64,000 nucleotides of DNA from an uncultured Bariatricus sp. (lineage in GTDB: Bacteria > Bacillota > Clostridia > Lachnospirales > Lachnospiraceae), in the NCBI GenBank assembly GCA_934320645.1, contig CAKRFP010000003.1:47465-111464 (forward strand). Direction: 5' to 3'. How positions within the stretch are numbered: the stretch's first letter is position 1; every line of letters starts with the position of its first letter. Under the pieces are notes generated by a model that saw only the letters and a list, made by a program, of their open reading frames with translations, was not told the origin of the DNA and made no database searches. Both the position numbers and the translations under genes were made by a program. Positions 17,306 through 25,639 of the stretch are shown here, piece by piece.

Positions 17306-18304
17306 ATGAAATATATTATTGATGGACATTTTGACCTGCTAAGTGATGTCGCTGTACGCCGCAAAAACGGCGAGCATAAGGTCATCGAAAGATTGTACTA
17401 TCCTGCATTCAAAAAAGGAAATGTTACCGGAATCGTTGCCTCACTCTTTGTTGACAGCCAGTATCTGCCTTACGGAAGTGTTTCCATCGCTCTGGAGCAG
17501 ATTGCAGCGCTCCACTGTGAGATCAGTGAAAGTCCGGAACTTCTTATGCTCTGCACAAGCGCAGATGACTTTGGAAAAGCTGCTTTGGAAAATAAAGTCG
17601 GTATCCTGCTCTCCTTTGAAGGAGCAGAACCGATATCATCCTGCCTCATGTTACATGCTTTCTATGCCGCAGGCGTAAGAGGGCTGGGGCTTACCTGGAG
17701 CCGCAGAAATATGGCAGCTGACGGCTGTGATTTTACCGGAAATGCAAAAAAAGGCGGTCTGACCGATTTTGGTCAAATGCTTGTAAGAGAAGCTGAATCC
17801 TTAAACATGATTATTGATCTCAGTCATCTAAGTGACGAGGGAGTGGATGATGTATTATCCATTACCTCCTGCCCACTGATCGCATCGCATTCTAACGCAA
17901 GGGCGGTTGCTCATAATAACAGAAATCTGAAAGATGAACATCTGAAAGAAATCGCCAAACGTGGCGGTGTTGTGGGACTGAATGCCTGCAGTATCATTAA
18001 CGCAGATGCCGACAGCACAGCTGACCGCCGGCAAATGCTCGCACACTTAGATCACATGATCGAGGTAATGGGAGAACAGCATGTCGGTTTCGGATTTGAC
18101 TTCTGCGATCTCTTCTTAAAGAATAGTTCCGCACAAGACTTATCCCTGATGCCGGAATATCCTTTCGATATTCTGTCCGGCGGTCACGCAGACATTCCGG
18201 ACTTCCTGCAGGATATGAAGGAACATAATTATTCAGATGAACGGATTTCTCTCATTGCAGGCAAAAACTGGCTTTATGCATTCGAAAAAATTCTAAAAAA
18301 ATAG
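17306..18304 (+). CDS. Membrane-type dipeptidase (peptidase family M19)
   Basis: A 332-residue metallo-dipeptidase of the renal dipeptidase family. The first zinc motif is DGHFDLLSD (His8, Asp10). The bridging Glu lies in SFEGAEPIS near residue 110. The later His ligands are in IDLSHLSDEG and ASHSNARA. Members hydrolyse a broad set of dipeptides, including Cys-Gly and its S-conjugates and those with a C-terminal D-residue. No signal peptide is visible, so it works in the cytoplasm on imported peptides. It lies 14 bp after the regulator gene. Its known substrates fit a locus with C-S lyases and cysteine desulfidase. Confidence 0.9.
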   Translation: MKYIIDGHFDLLSDVAVRRKNGEHKVIERLYYPAFKKGNVTGIVASLFVDSQYLPYGSVSIALEQIAALHCEISESPELLMLCTSADDFGKAALENKVGILLSFEGAEPISSCLMLHAFYAAGVRGLGLTWSRRNMAADGCDFTGNAKKGGLTDFGQMLVREAESLNMIIDLSHLSDEGVDDVLSITSCPLIASHSNARAVAHNNRNLKDEHLKEIAKRGGVVGLNACSIINADADSTADRRQMLAHLDHMIEVMGEQHVGFGFDFCDLFLKNSSAQDLSLMPEYPFDILSGGHADIPDFLQDMKEHNYSDERISLIAGKNWLYAFEKILKK

Positions 18305-18328
18305 TTTATCAGAAGGAGTATTTTTGTA

Positions 18329-19867
18329 ATGAATTCAAATATGACAGAACAATTAGATCAGCTTTTCCATATGTGGAATCGCGGTCTTTGCCCTGGCGCT
18401 CAGGTATTGATTCGCCAACACGGTAAAACTCTTTACGAAAAATGTTTTGGATATGGAAATCTTGAAAATAAATTAAAAATCCATAAAGAAAGTATTTTCC
18501 ATGTCGCATCGATTTCCAAAGAATTTACCGTTATGTCTATTCTTCTTCTCTGGAAAGAAGGAAAACTTGATTTAGATGACGACATCAGAAAATATTTAGA
18601 TGAATATATCAACATTGAAACACCGATTACGATCCGCCAGATGATGAATAATGTCAGCGGACTTCGCGACCAGTGGGAACTCTTATTTTTACGCGGTATC
18701 AAGATCAACGATCAAATTGACATGGATGATATCAATACAACGATAGCTCTTCAGAAATCGCTGAACTTTGAACCGCAGTCACAGTATTTATACAGTAACA
18801 CCGGTTTCCACTTATTGGCACTTATCGTTGAAAAGCTGTCGCAAATGAGCTTCCCACAATTTGTAAAAGAACGTATTTTCAATCCACTCGGAATGACACA
18901 TTCTTTTGTTCGTGAAAGCTTTACACAGATTGTTCCGGATCTTACTTACTCTTACCAGGACGAAGGCAATGATACATTCTACTACAATCCACTGAACTAT
19001 GCACTTTACGGACCAACCTCTGTAAATACCTGCGCTTCCGATCTCTGCAAAGTATTAGATGAGTACATTCATCCAAATGTGATCGATCCTGAAATTATCG
19101 AGCTTATGAAGAAACCTGTCCTTCTCAGCAATGGCAAAACGGCTGAATACTGCGGTGGACTTATCACCCATAAGCTTCATGGTCTGGATGTATTCGGACA
19201 TGGCGGTGCCGATGCTGCATACCGTGGTGAAATTATTTGCATTCCGGAAAAAGAACTGGAGCTTGTACTGATCAGTAACACCACAACTTACGCAATGTCT
19301 AAGCTTGCCGATAAAGCTGCCTGCATCGTACTCGGATTACCGGATTGTACCGAACCAGCCGTGCCGGAACATGAAAATGCACCTGCTCGCAGCGGTGTAT
19401 TCCTGACAGCACTTCCGGATGATCCAATGTTTGTTGATATCACAGAGCAAAACGGTACCTTCTATATGCAAAGAGAATGGTGCCGCACAAAGCTGGTAAA
19501 AGAAGAGGATGGCGGTTATCGCATTGGTTCATTGGATGAAAAGATCTACTTCACAGATAATGGAATTCTTTATCGACTTCCTGGCCGTGTACTTACATTG
19601 GCCCCTGCCAAACCGGCAGATCCGGCACTTTTCCAGGAAGGAACCTATTACAACGATGAAACCGATTCCTTCATGAAATTAGTGAAAGTTGAAAATACCT
19701 GCGAAATCCATATGCGTCGTTATGGGAAAACAACGCTTTACCAATCAGCATCAGGAAGTATTATCTTCCGAATGGATGCAAATCTTGTAATGTATGTAAA
19801 AGCTGAAAATAATACTATCATTATGGATGGTGGCCGTGTAAAACATATCATTTACCAAAAACAATAA
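18329..19867 (+). CDS. Serine beta-lactamase-fold hydrolase (D-aminopeptidase/PBP-like)
   Basis: A 512-residue protein of the class C beta-lactamase/AmpH superfamily. The SxxK motif is S61-I-S-K64 (HVASISKEF), the YSN motif is at about 155 (LYSNTGFHLL), and an HGG-like box (FGHGGADAAYRG) fills the third site. A C-terminal domain of about 150 residues follows the catalytic part, as in D-aminopeptidase DAP-type proteins. No signal peptide or membrane helix is seen, so it is probably cytoplasmic and acts on D-residue peptides or amides rather than on the wall. It is the last gene of the dppA operon, 24 bp after the dipeptidase. Confidence 0.82.
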   Translation: MNSNMTEQLDQLFHMWNRGLCPGAQVLIRQHGKTLYEKCFGYGNLENKLKIHKESIFHVASISKEFTVMSILLLWKEGKLDLDDDIRKYLDEYINIETPITIRQMMNNVSGLRDQWELLFLRGIKINDQIDMDDINTTIALQKSLNFEPQSQYLYSNTGFHLLALIVEKLSQMSFPQFVKERIFNPLGMTHSFVRESFTQIVPDLTYSYQDEGNDTFYYNPLNYALYGPTSVNTCASDLCKVLDEYIHPNVIDPEIIELMKKPVLLSNGKTAEYCGGLITHKLHGLDVFGHGGADAAYRGEIICIPEKELELVLISNTTTYAMSKLADKAACIVLGLPDCTEPAVPEHENAPARSGVFLTALPDDPMFVDITEQNGTFYMQREWCRTKLVKEEDGGYRIGSLDEKIYFTDNGILYRLPGRVLTLAPAKPADPALFQEGTYYNDETDSFMKLVKVENTCEIHMRRYGKTTLYQSASGSIIFRMDANLVMYVKAENNTIIMDGGRVKHIIYQKQ

Positions 19868-19875
19868 ATTAACAG

Positions 19876-19904
19876 GAGCACATCGCTTTTGATGTGCTCT
19901 TTTA
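19876..19904 (+). terminator. Terminator of the dppA operon
   Basis: GAGCACATC pairs with GATGTGCTC over a 6-base loop and is followed by a T-run. It ends the plus-strand operon and separates it from the convergent CobW gene. Confidence 0.88.
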
Positions 19905-19910
19905 CATTTT

Positions 19911-20846
19911 CTAATTCTCCAGATACTTCCGTATCCGATTTTCCTTCAACTGTTCCCCAATCACGATCATAACCTCCTGCCCGTCTCTGATCGGCTTCAT
20001 ACTGATCTCATGACCGGTTGCATTCAGCTGCATCCAGCTTCCTGTATCATCTTTCACAAATCCCTTCACCCGAAAAATACTGCCACATTCCGGATCCTGC
20101 ATCATCTTCGCAACCTGCGTCTTCAATTCATCTGCAGAAATTTTTAATTCCATAAAATACAACGAATCAAAACCTTTTTTCTCATCCAGATCCATCTTCC
20201 GATAGTTTTCTGCAACATAACCGCTCTTTAAGATCTTATCAAAATCCTCTACCGAAAGCTCTGCTCCATCTTTTCTCATGATTTCCTGATCCAGCCTTCG
20301 CTTGCACTGAACCTGTTCAAGCGCTCTGTTCAAATGTTCAATTGTATTTTCAATCTGTTCTTTTGTTGCTTCTTCTGCCCTGCTGAGGATAATGCTTCCT
20401 GCATTTGCAGCCTCGGACGCAAGCAGATAGTCTGCTTCTTCTGACAATTCCGGCTCCAGTTTTGCGTCAACGATCGTAATCACATTGCCAATTTCATACC
20501 ACTTATCCAGTGGTTCATCGTGAAGAACGTCAAAAAATTCGTCTACATCATAAATCCCGGACGGCTCAACAATTACTCTGTCATATCCGCACATTCCCAT
20601 TGCGATCAGTTTCGTCCTGAAACGTCTTCTGTGCGTTTCTTTGTCGCACCCACCGGAAATCATTTCAAGCTCACAGTTATTTCCCATCAGGTCCTGTAAA
20701 AGAAGCATATCTACATTTACCGCACCAAAATCATTCTCAAGGATGCCAATGTTCATTCCTTTATCCAGAAGATATTTTGCATATTTTTTAATAAACGTTG
20801 TCTTGCCGGAACCTAAGAAGCCGGTGATTAAATCTATTTTTACCAT
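19911..20846 (-). CDS. CobW/P47K-family GTPase (metallochaperone-like)
   Basis: A 311-residue G3E-class P-loop GTPase. Walker A is GFLGSGKTT (residues 9-17), followed by NDFGAVNVD, EPSGIYD and a C-terminal CobW-like domain. The usual CxCC metal-binding motif after the ENDFG region is reduced to one cysteine in SGGCDKETHRRR. Members insert or deliver metals such as zinc, cobalt or nickel. With the altered motif, metal and client cannot be inferred. It is monocistronic and has an unusual palindrome array upstream at 20958-21013. Confidence 0.82.
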   Translation of the reverse strand: MVKIDLITGFLGSGKTTFIKKYAKYLLDKGMNIGILENDFGAVNVDMLLLQDLMGNNCELEMISGGCDKETHRRRFRTKLIAMGMCGYDRVIVEPSGIYDVDEFFDVLHDEPLDKWYEIGNVITIVDAKLEPELSEEADYLLASEAANAGSIILSRAEEATKEQIENTIEHLNRALEQVQCKRRLDQEIMRKDGAELSVEDFDKILKSGYVAENYRKMDLDEKKGFDSLYFMELKISADELKTQVAKMMQDPECGSIFRVKGFVKDDTGSWMQLNATGHEISMKPIRDGQEVMIVIGEQLKENRIRKYLEN

Positions 20847-20957
20847 CGCTAATTTTCTCCTTTGATTTTTTAGTTCTTCAAAAATTTTCTGCTGTAATTT
20901 TACTTCCTTCTCGCTACTACTTTTAAGATAATAGCATATTTTTTTAGTTTCTTAAAG

Positions 20958-21013
20958 GAACTCAAATAAAGAGCTCAAACAGAAACTTAAATTTTGAGTT
21001 CCTATTTGAGTTC
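20958..21013. repeat. Cluster of four inverted GARCTCAAA half-sites
   Basis: GAACTCAAATA (20958-20968) and TATTTGAGTTC (21003-21013) are perfect 11 bp inverted arms. Between them lie GAGCTCAAAC (20971-20980) and TTTGAGTTC (20993-21001). The four half-sites, two in each direction, lie about 110 bp upstream of the CobW gene. They could be an operator for a dimeric repressor or alternative hairpins; TTTT follows the right arm on the plus strand. Confidence 0.6.
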
Positions 21014-21044
21014 TTTTCATTTTTTCTAAAAAATCATTTCCTTT

Positions 21045-21337
21045 TTACTTTTCTTCTTTTTTTATCCCAGCTTTCTCCAGAATCCCTTTCCACATCTGCT
21101 CTCGCTTTTTCTCCCGTTCTGCCTTTCCGTCATTCCACTTCTGTATAAATGCCATCTGTTCCAGGTCATCTCGCTCTTCCATAAACAGCCTCTCTTTCTT
21201 ACATTTATTCAGATCAATTATTTCCTGTACCTGACTATTATATGCATGTCCACAATAATTCTTTCCAAATTTATACCTGATTTCAAGTCTGTCACATCAA
21301 ACGCATGCCTGCCAATAACACTGACTATGATATTCAT
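21045..21337 (-). pseudogene. Frameshifted remnant of an unrecognised gene
   Basis: Two adjoining minus-strand frames look coding but are broken. The upstream frame reads MNIIVSVIGRHAFDVTDL, then drifts out. The downstream frame reads DRLEIRYKFGKNYCGHAYN and goes on to a charged tail ending KKEEK before a stop at 21045. The shared VTD/CDRLE junction near 21290 points to a one- or two-base shift. No start with a ribosome binding site is present. The family was not recognised; the tail is rich in Glu and Lys. Confidence 0.5.
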
Positions 21338-21354
21338 TTCTCATAATACAAAAT

Positions 21355-21375
21355 AGAATGTGCTTCAGAATTTCC
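21355..21375. repeat. Short dispersed repeat AGAATG(TG)TGCTTC, copy 1
   Basis: AGAATGTGCTTCAGAATTTCC matches the sequence at 50160-50182 with one substitution and a two-base gap. Both copies sit just beyond the terminator of an ABC transporter operon on the minus strand. Confidence 0.45.
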
Positions 21376-21383
21376 TATGGGAC

Positions 21384-21413
21384 AAAAAGGAGCCACCCCA
21401 AAAGGGCAGCCCC
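21384..21413 (-). terminator. Terminator of the ribose operon
   Basis: On the minus strand GGGGCTGCCC pairs with GGGGTGGCTCC (several G-T pairs) around a TTTT loop and is followed by five T. It lies 26 bp after rbsC. Confidence 0.75.
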
Positions 21414-21438
21414 ATGAAAAAAGTTTTCTCGTATTTAA

Positions 21439-22404
21439 TTATGCTTTCTTTCTGTTTTTCAGCATATCCATTGTTACAGCAAAGATGATCAGGACACCAC
21501 TTGTAATTTCAAGTACGTGTGTATTTAATCCGAACTGTACACCGGCGTTGTTGATAAGTACCATCAGGATTGTACCAAGCACTGTACCTGTAACGGTTCC
21601 TTTACCACCTGCTAATGATGCACCACCGATTACTGCTGCTGCGATTGCATTCATATCGTATCCTTCACCACCGGTTGGAAGAGCACTCTGAACACGGGCT
21701 GCAAGCATGATACCTGCGATACCATAGAGGAGACCAGCTCCTGCGTATGTAGCGTAGAACATTTTTCTTACTTTGATACCACTTAATTTTGCAACTTCAA
21801 CACCACTACCAAGTACATAGAGGCTGCGTCCGAAGATTGCATATTTCAGGATGAACCAGATAATAATTGCTACGATTGCCCAGATAATTGCCAGAACCGG
21901 AAGTACTCCGAATACGTTTGTATTTCCCATGCTCAGGATTCTCTGATCAATACCGGTAACTGTAAGTGCGTTACTGATGATTTTTACAAAACCACGAACG
22001 ATTGTCTGCATACCAAGTGTTGCGATCATTGGTGGAACCTGTAAATCATAAATGATAATTCCGTTCAGGAAACCAACTGCAATTGCAATAATAACTGCAA
22101 TAAGTAATGTAATCCACATATTCATGTGTGTATCTCTCTGCAGTAATGCGAGAACCATACAAGAAAGTCCTGTAATTGCACCACCACTGATATCGATTCC
22201 GCCTGTGATAATGATCATGGTCTGTGCAGCAGCCATAACACCGATGATTGCGCACTGTTTCATTAAGTTTGTTACATTATAGAGTGTACAGAAGTTATCT
22301 GTAAAAAGTGATGCACCAACAAAAAGAATGACAATGATCAGACCCAATGTAAATTCTGTTTGCTGGAATATACTTGTCTTTTTGATTTTATTTTCCTTAG
22401 CCAT
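21439..22404 (-). CDS. rbsC: Ribose-type ABC transporter permease (RbsC)
   Basis: A 321-residue permease of the carbohydrate uptake 2 family with 8-10 hydrophobic helices. GGIDISGGAITGL early in the protein and the AAAVIGGASLAGGKGTV motif near residue 255 are typical RbsC elements. It follows the ATPase gene by 11 bp and is the last gene of the rbs operon. Ribose is the likely substrate because ribokinase and RbsD are in the same operon. Confidence 0.92.
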   Translation of the reverse strand: MAKENKIKKTSIFQQTEFTLGLIIVILFVGASLFTDNFCTLYNVTNLMKQCAIIGVMAAAQTMIIITGGIDISGGAITGLSCMVLALLQRDTHMNMWITLLIAVIIAIAVGFLNGIIIYDLQVPPMIATLGMQTIVRGFVKIISNALTVTGIDQRILSMGNTNVFGVLPVLAIIWAIVAIIIWFILKYAIFGRSLYVLGSGVEVAKLSGIKVRKMFYATYAGAGLLYGIAGIMLAARVQSALPTGGEGYDMNAIAAAVIGGASLAGGKGTVTGTVLGTILMVLINNAGVQFGLNTHVLEITSGVLIIFAVTMDMLKNRKKA

Positions 22405-22415
22405 AATAATCCTCC

Positions 22416-23924
22416 TTAGCCCTCAACAGATGCCTTCTTCAAGACATCTTCTTCCTTCAGTACTTTTATTTCATCGTAATTGAATTCTCCTGTAATTCTT
22501 CCCTGTGCCATTACGAACAGACGATCTGATAATCCCATAACCTCAGGCAGATAAGAAGAAATTAAAATGATACCTTTGCCCTGTGCAGTAAGCTCTTCCA
22601 TGATCTTGTAGATCTCTTCCTTCGCTCCTACATCGACACCAACTGTCGGCTCATCAAAAATCAGAATATCTGGATTTCTGCAAAGCAGTTTTGCGATAAC
22701 GACTTTCTGCTGGTTACCACCTGACAGGTTACCTGAAAGCTGCATAACACTCGGTGTTTTTACGCGGACATCTTTTGAATATTTTTCCGCTCTTTCTGTT
22801 TCTTTCTTCAGAGAAATGATTCCACCTTTGCTGATCATTTCATAAGAGTTCATATTGATATTAGTCTTGATTGGAAGGGCAAGGGCAAGTCCGTCTGCAC
22901 GTCTGTCCTCTGTCAGGAATCCAATACCATTTTTTAACGCTCCTGCCGGATCCTTGATCTCAACTTTTTTGCCTTTAACATAGACATCTCCGCTTAATCT
23001 CTTTTCTACACCACAGAGTGCCCTCATGATCTCACTTCGTCCTGCACCTACAAGTCCTGCAAAACCGATAATTTCGCCTGCATGCAGATTAAAATTGATA
23101 TTTCTGAAATGCTTACTGTCTGAGAAATTCTCAACTCTGAGGATTTCTTTTCCCGGTTTCTGACGTTTGATATTGTAAATATCAGAAAGCTCACGTCCTA
23201 CCATCATCTTGATCAGGGAGTCTTTTGTAACTTCCTCGATCGGTTTTGTTTCAATATAAGTTCCATCTTTCAGGATTGTAACACTGTCGCAGATATCCAG
23301 GACTTCTTCCAGACGATGTGAAATATAAATAATACTTACACCTTTAGATTTCAGTTCATCAATGAACTTATACAGCGTTTCAACCTTTTCGTTCTCCAGA
23401 AGAGCTGTCGGCTCATCGAAGATTACTATTCTCAAATCATCGCTTACAGAAATTTTACTGATTGTTACCATTGCCTGCATAGCAATCGGCAGACTCGAAA
23501 TTTTCTGGCGAGGATCAACATTCATCCCAAATTTATCGATAATTTTCTGACTGTCTTCATACATCTTCTTCCAGTCAACCATACCTAATTTTGTTCTTGG
23601 CTGTCTGCCAAGGAAATAGTTCTCAGCAATGCTGAGGTCCGGCGCAATGTTTACATGCTGATAGTTCGCATATACTCCATGACTCTGCGCTTCAAGTGCG
23701 CTGGTATTTTCAATCCAGTCGCCATTGTAATTCATTAAAACTTTTCCTTCGTCCGGTCTTTCAACACCCATGATGCATTTTATCAACGTAGACTTTCCGG
23801 CACCATTTTCACCGCAGAGTGCTCTCGCTTCACCGGCTTTGATCTCGAAACTTACGTTATTAAGTGCTGTTACACCAGGATAGAATTTACTGATATTTTG
23901 AATTTTTAAAATCGTGTCCTGCAT
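22416..23924 (-). CDS. rbsA: Ribose-type ABC transporter ATP-binding protein with two ABC domains (RbsA)
   Basis: A 502-residue double ATPase. The first domain has Walker A GENGAGKST (about residues 38-46) and DEPTALLE. The second has the degenerate GLVGAGRSE loop, LSGGNQQKVVIAKLL and DEPTVGVDVGA. This is the normal pattern of sugar CUT2 importers. It is separated from rbsB by a 97 bp gap with a stem-loop and from rbsC by 11 bp. Confidence 0.94.
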   Translation of the reverse strand: MQDTILKIQNISKFYPGVTALNNVSFEIKAGEARALCGENGAGKSTLIKCIMGVERPDEGKVLMNYNGDWIENTSALEAQSHGVYANYQHVNIAPDLSIAENYFLGRQPRTKLGMVDWKKMYEDSQKIIDKFGMNVDPRQKISSLPIAMQAMVTISKISVSDDLRIVIFDEPTALLENEKVETLYKFIDELKSKGVSIIYISHRLEEVLDICDSVTILKDGTYIETKPIEEVTKDSLIKMMVGRELSDIYNIKRQKPGKEILRVENFSDSKHFRNINFNLHAGEIIGFAGLVGAGRSEIMRALCGVEKRLSGDVYVKGKKVEIKDPAGALKNGIGFLTEDRRADGLALALPIKTNINMNSYEMISKGGIISLKKETERAEKYSKDVRVKTPSVMQLSGNLSGGNQQKVVIAKLLCRNPDILIFDEPTVGVDVGAKEEIYKIMEELTAQGKGIILISSYLPEVMGLSDRLFVMAQGRITGEFNYDEIKVLKEEDVLKKASVEG

Positions 23925-23944
23925 AACCCATACCTCTTCTATAA

Positions 23945-23972
23945 GTAAGGGGCGATGTAAACCGCCCCTTAC
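23945..23972 (-). promoter_or_regulatory. Stem-loop between rbsB and rbsA
   Basis: GTAAGGGGCG and CGCCCCTTAC form a perfect 10 bp stem. No T-run follows on the minus strand. It probably stabilises the 3' end of rbsB mRNA or slows read-through into rbsA, like the stem after oppA. Confidence 0.6.
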
Positions 23973-24021
23973 ATCAATCCTTTATTCTTATTATTAAAGT
24001 GTAACTACTGTTCTCTAAAGA

Positions 24022-25098
24022 CTATTTCTGAAGTCTTGTAGGATCAAGCAGATCCTGCATATCGCTGTCGTCCATGTTGTCTTTTGTGATAACAACTGGT
24101 GGGCAGTTAACCTGTTTCTTAGATTCAGGGTTCTTTCCATCGATCAGTGTACGAAGTGCATTTTCCATACATTTGTATCCCTGAGCGTATGCATCCTGAA
24201 CGATGATTGCATCTAAGACACCATTTTTCAGAGCCTGGATTTCGATATCATCTGAGTCAACTGCTACGTTGATGAATTTGTCGCCTACATTAGAATCTGC
24301 AACTGCGTTGCACACACCATCACCTGTGATGTTGTTTCCTGAATACATACCGATCAGCTTGTCGCCGTATGTAGAAATAATGTTTTCTGCATTCTTCTGA
24401 GCTGTTTCAACATCGTTACCATTGTAATATGTATCTGTCAGTTCAAGATCTGGTGCGATTTCTGCGATTTTCTTTCTAAATCCATCGATTCTGTGGTTAA
24501 GAGCTTCATTTTCAACGTTTGTGTTCATACCAAGGACACCGCTTGTAACACCTTTGGCATCCATAGCGTCCTTGAATGCTTCTGCTGCCATTTCACCGAT
24601 TGTATCATTTGAGCAGTAGTAGAATTCATTGTAGTAATCTTCATTTGCACCGTCATCGCCAGTTCCGATACCGCAGTTTACGAAGTTCAGAACGATTCCT
24701 GCATTTGTAGCTTCCTGAGCCTTCGGTACAGTTGCATCAATTGCAAGTGTAGCTGTAACGATTGCATCTGGCTGTTTTCCGATACACTGTTCAAATGTTG
24801 TTACATAGTCTTCTGTCTGGCTTTCTTCAGCTGGTCCGACAACTTCGTAATCAACTGTGATTCCTTCGCTCTCTTCGATATCTTTCATAGCGTTCTCAAT
24901 ACCGATTCCAACATATGTCCAGAACTGGGATGCTGTAGAAGGTGTTAAATAAATTACGTGATAAGATTTCTTATCTGATCCCCCATTGCTTGATGATTTG
25001 TCATCAGAAGATCCTGATGATTTTCCGCCTGAGCAAGCTGCTAATGAAAGTGTCATTGCGCCGACCAGTAACATTGATACTACCTTTTTCATTTTCAT
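24022..25098 (-). CDS. rbsB: Ribose-type substrate-binding lipoprotein (RbsB)
   Basis: A 358-residue periplasmic-binding-protein type 1 domain protein anchored as a lipoprotein. The signal peptide (KKVVSMLLVGAMTLSLAAC) ends in a lipobox with Cys at about residue 22, followed by a Ser/Gly/Lys linker. The core starts at about residue 45 (YHVIYLTPSTASQFW), and the hinge and ligand strands (DAIVTATLAID, GMYSGNNITGD) are typical. It captures the sugar and feeds RbsC/RbsA. The sequence differs from classical RbsB, so another pentose or a sugar alcohol remains possible. Confidence 0.88.
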   Translation of the reverse strand: MKMKKVVSMLLVGAMTLSLAACSGGKSSGSSDDKSSSNGGSDKKSYHVIYLTPSTASQFWTYVGIGIENAMKDIEESEGITVDYEVVGPAEESQTEDYVTTFEQCIGKQPDAIVTATLAIDATVPKAQEATNAGIVLNFVNCGIGTGDDGANEDYYNEFYYCSNDTIGEMAAEAFKDAMDAKGVTSGVLGMNTNVENEALNHRIDGFRKKIAEIAPDLELTDTYYNGNDVETAQKNAENIISTYGDKLIGMYSGNNITGDGVCNAVADSNVGDKFINVAVDSDDIEIQALKNGVLDAIIVQDAYAQGYKCMENALRTLIDGKNPESKKQVNCPPVVITKDNMDDSDMQDLLDPTRLQK

Positions 25099-25167
25099 AA
25101 CTTTTTTCCTCCTTAATGTTTCTTATATAAGTTACACTTTAAAACGTTTCGTTCTCACGTGCTTTAT

Positions 25168-25608
25168 TTACATAACCCCTTTTTGTAACATAAAGCATCC
25201 ATATGGTCTTGTCTCGCTTGTACAAACTGTAAGAACAGCTTTTCCTGCTTTTTCATAGAATTTTGTACGTTCGATTGGTCCTGCACAGTTCTCATAACCA
25301 TTTCTCTTTGCTGCTTCGATCGCTTCATCCCATGTATCGCACTGTTCCATCTCAACTCCTGAATCAGCATCCGGAACCATGTACTCTAATGGCGTTGCGC
25401 AGTATTCTGTATCCAACGGCATAAGTTTTAAGATTGCATCGATCATTTCCGGTGCTGTGTTGCCTTTTGCCTGAATGCTTACTGCATTTGGTGATTTTGA
25501 ATACGGCGGATAAAAATGATCTGCGATAACAAGAATGTCACCGTGTCCCATGTCTGCCAGTGCTTTCAATAAATCTGATCCAATAATTTCCGGTATTCCT
25601 TTTAACAT
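25168..25608 (-). CDS. RbsD/FucU-family sugar mutarotase
   Basis: A 146-residue protein of the RbsD/FucU family, which interconverts sugar anomers so that the kinase or isomerase gets the right form. The GHGDILVIADHFYPPYS segment near residue 20 holds the catalytic His and Asp. The C-terminal TSETRPYGCFMLQKGV segment is a family signature and resembles FucU more than RbsD. The frame is open upstream, but the start at MLKGIPEII has GGAGG in front. It lies between rbsK and rbsB in the operon. Confidence 0.87.
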   Translation of the reverse strand: MLKGIPEIIGSDLLKALADMGHGDILVIADHFYPPYSKSPNAVSIQAKGNTAPEMIDAILKLMPLDTEYCATPLEYMVPDADSGVEMEQCDTWDEAIEAAKRNGYENCAGPIERTKFYEKAGKAVLTVCTSETRPYGCFMLQKGVM

Positions 25609-25639
25609 CTTTCTTCCTCCTTTATTTGTAAATTCCTTC

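Noticed and set aside
20958..21013. CRISPR-like repeat array
   Set aside because: Only four short half-sites in both orientations, without regular spacers or cas genes.
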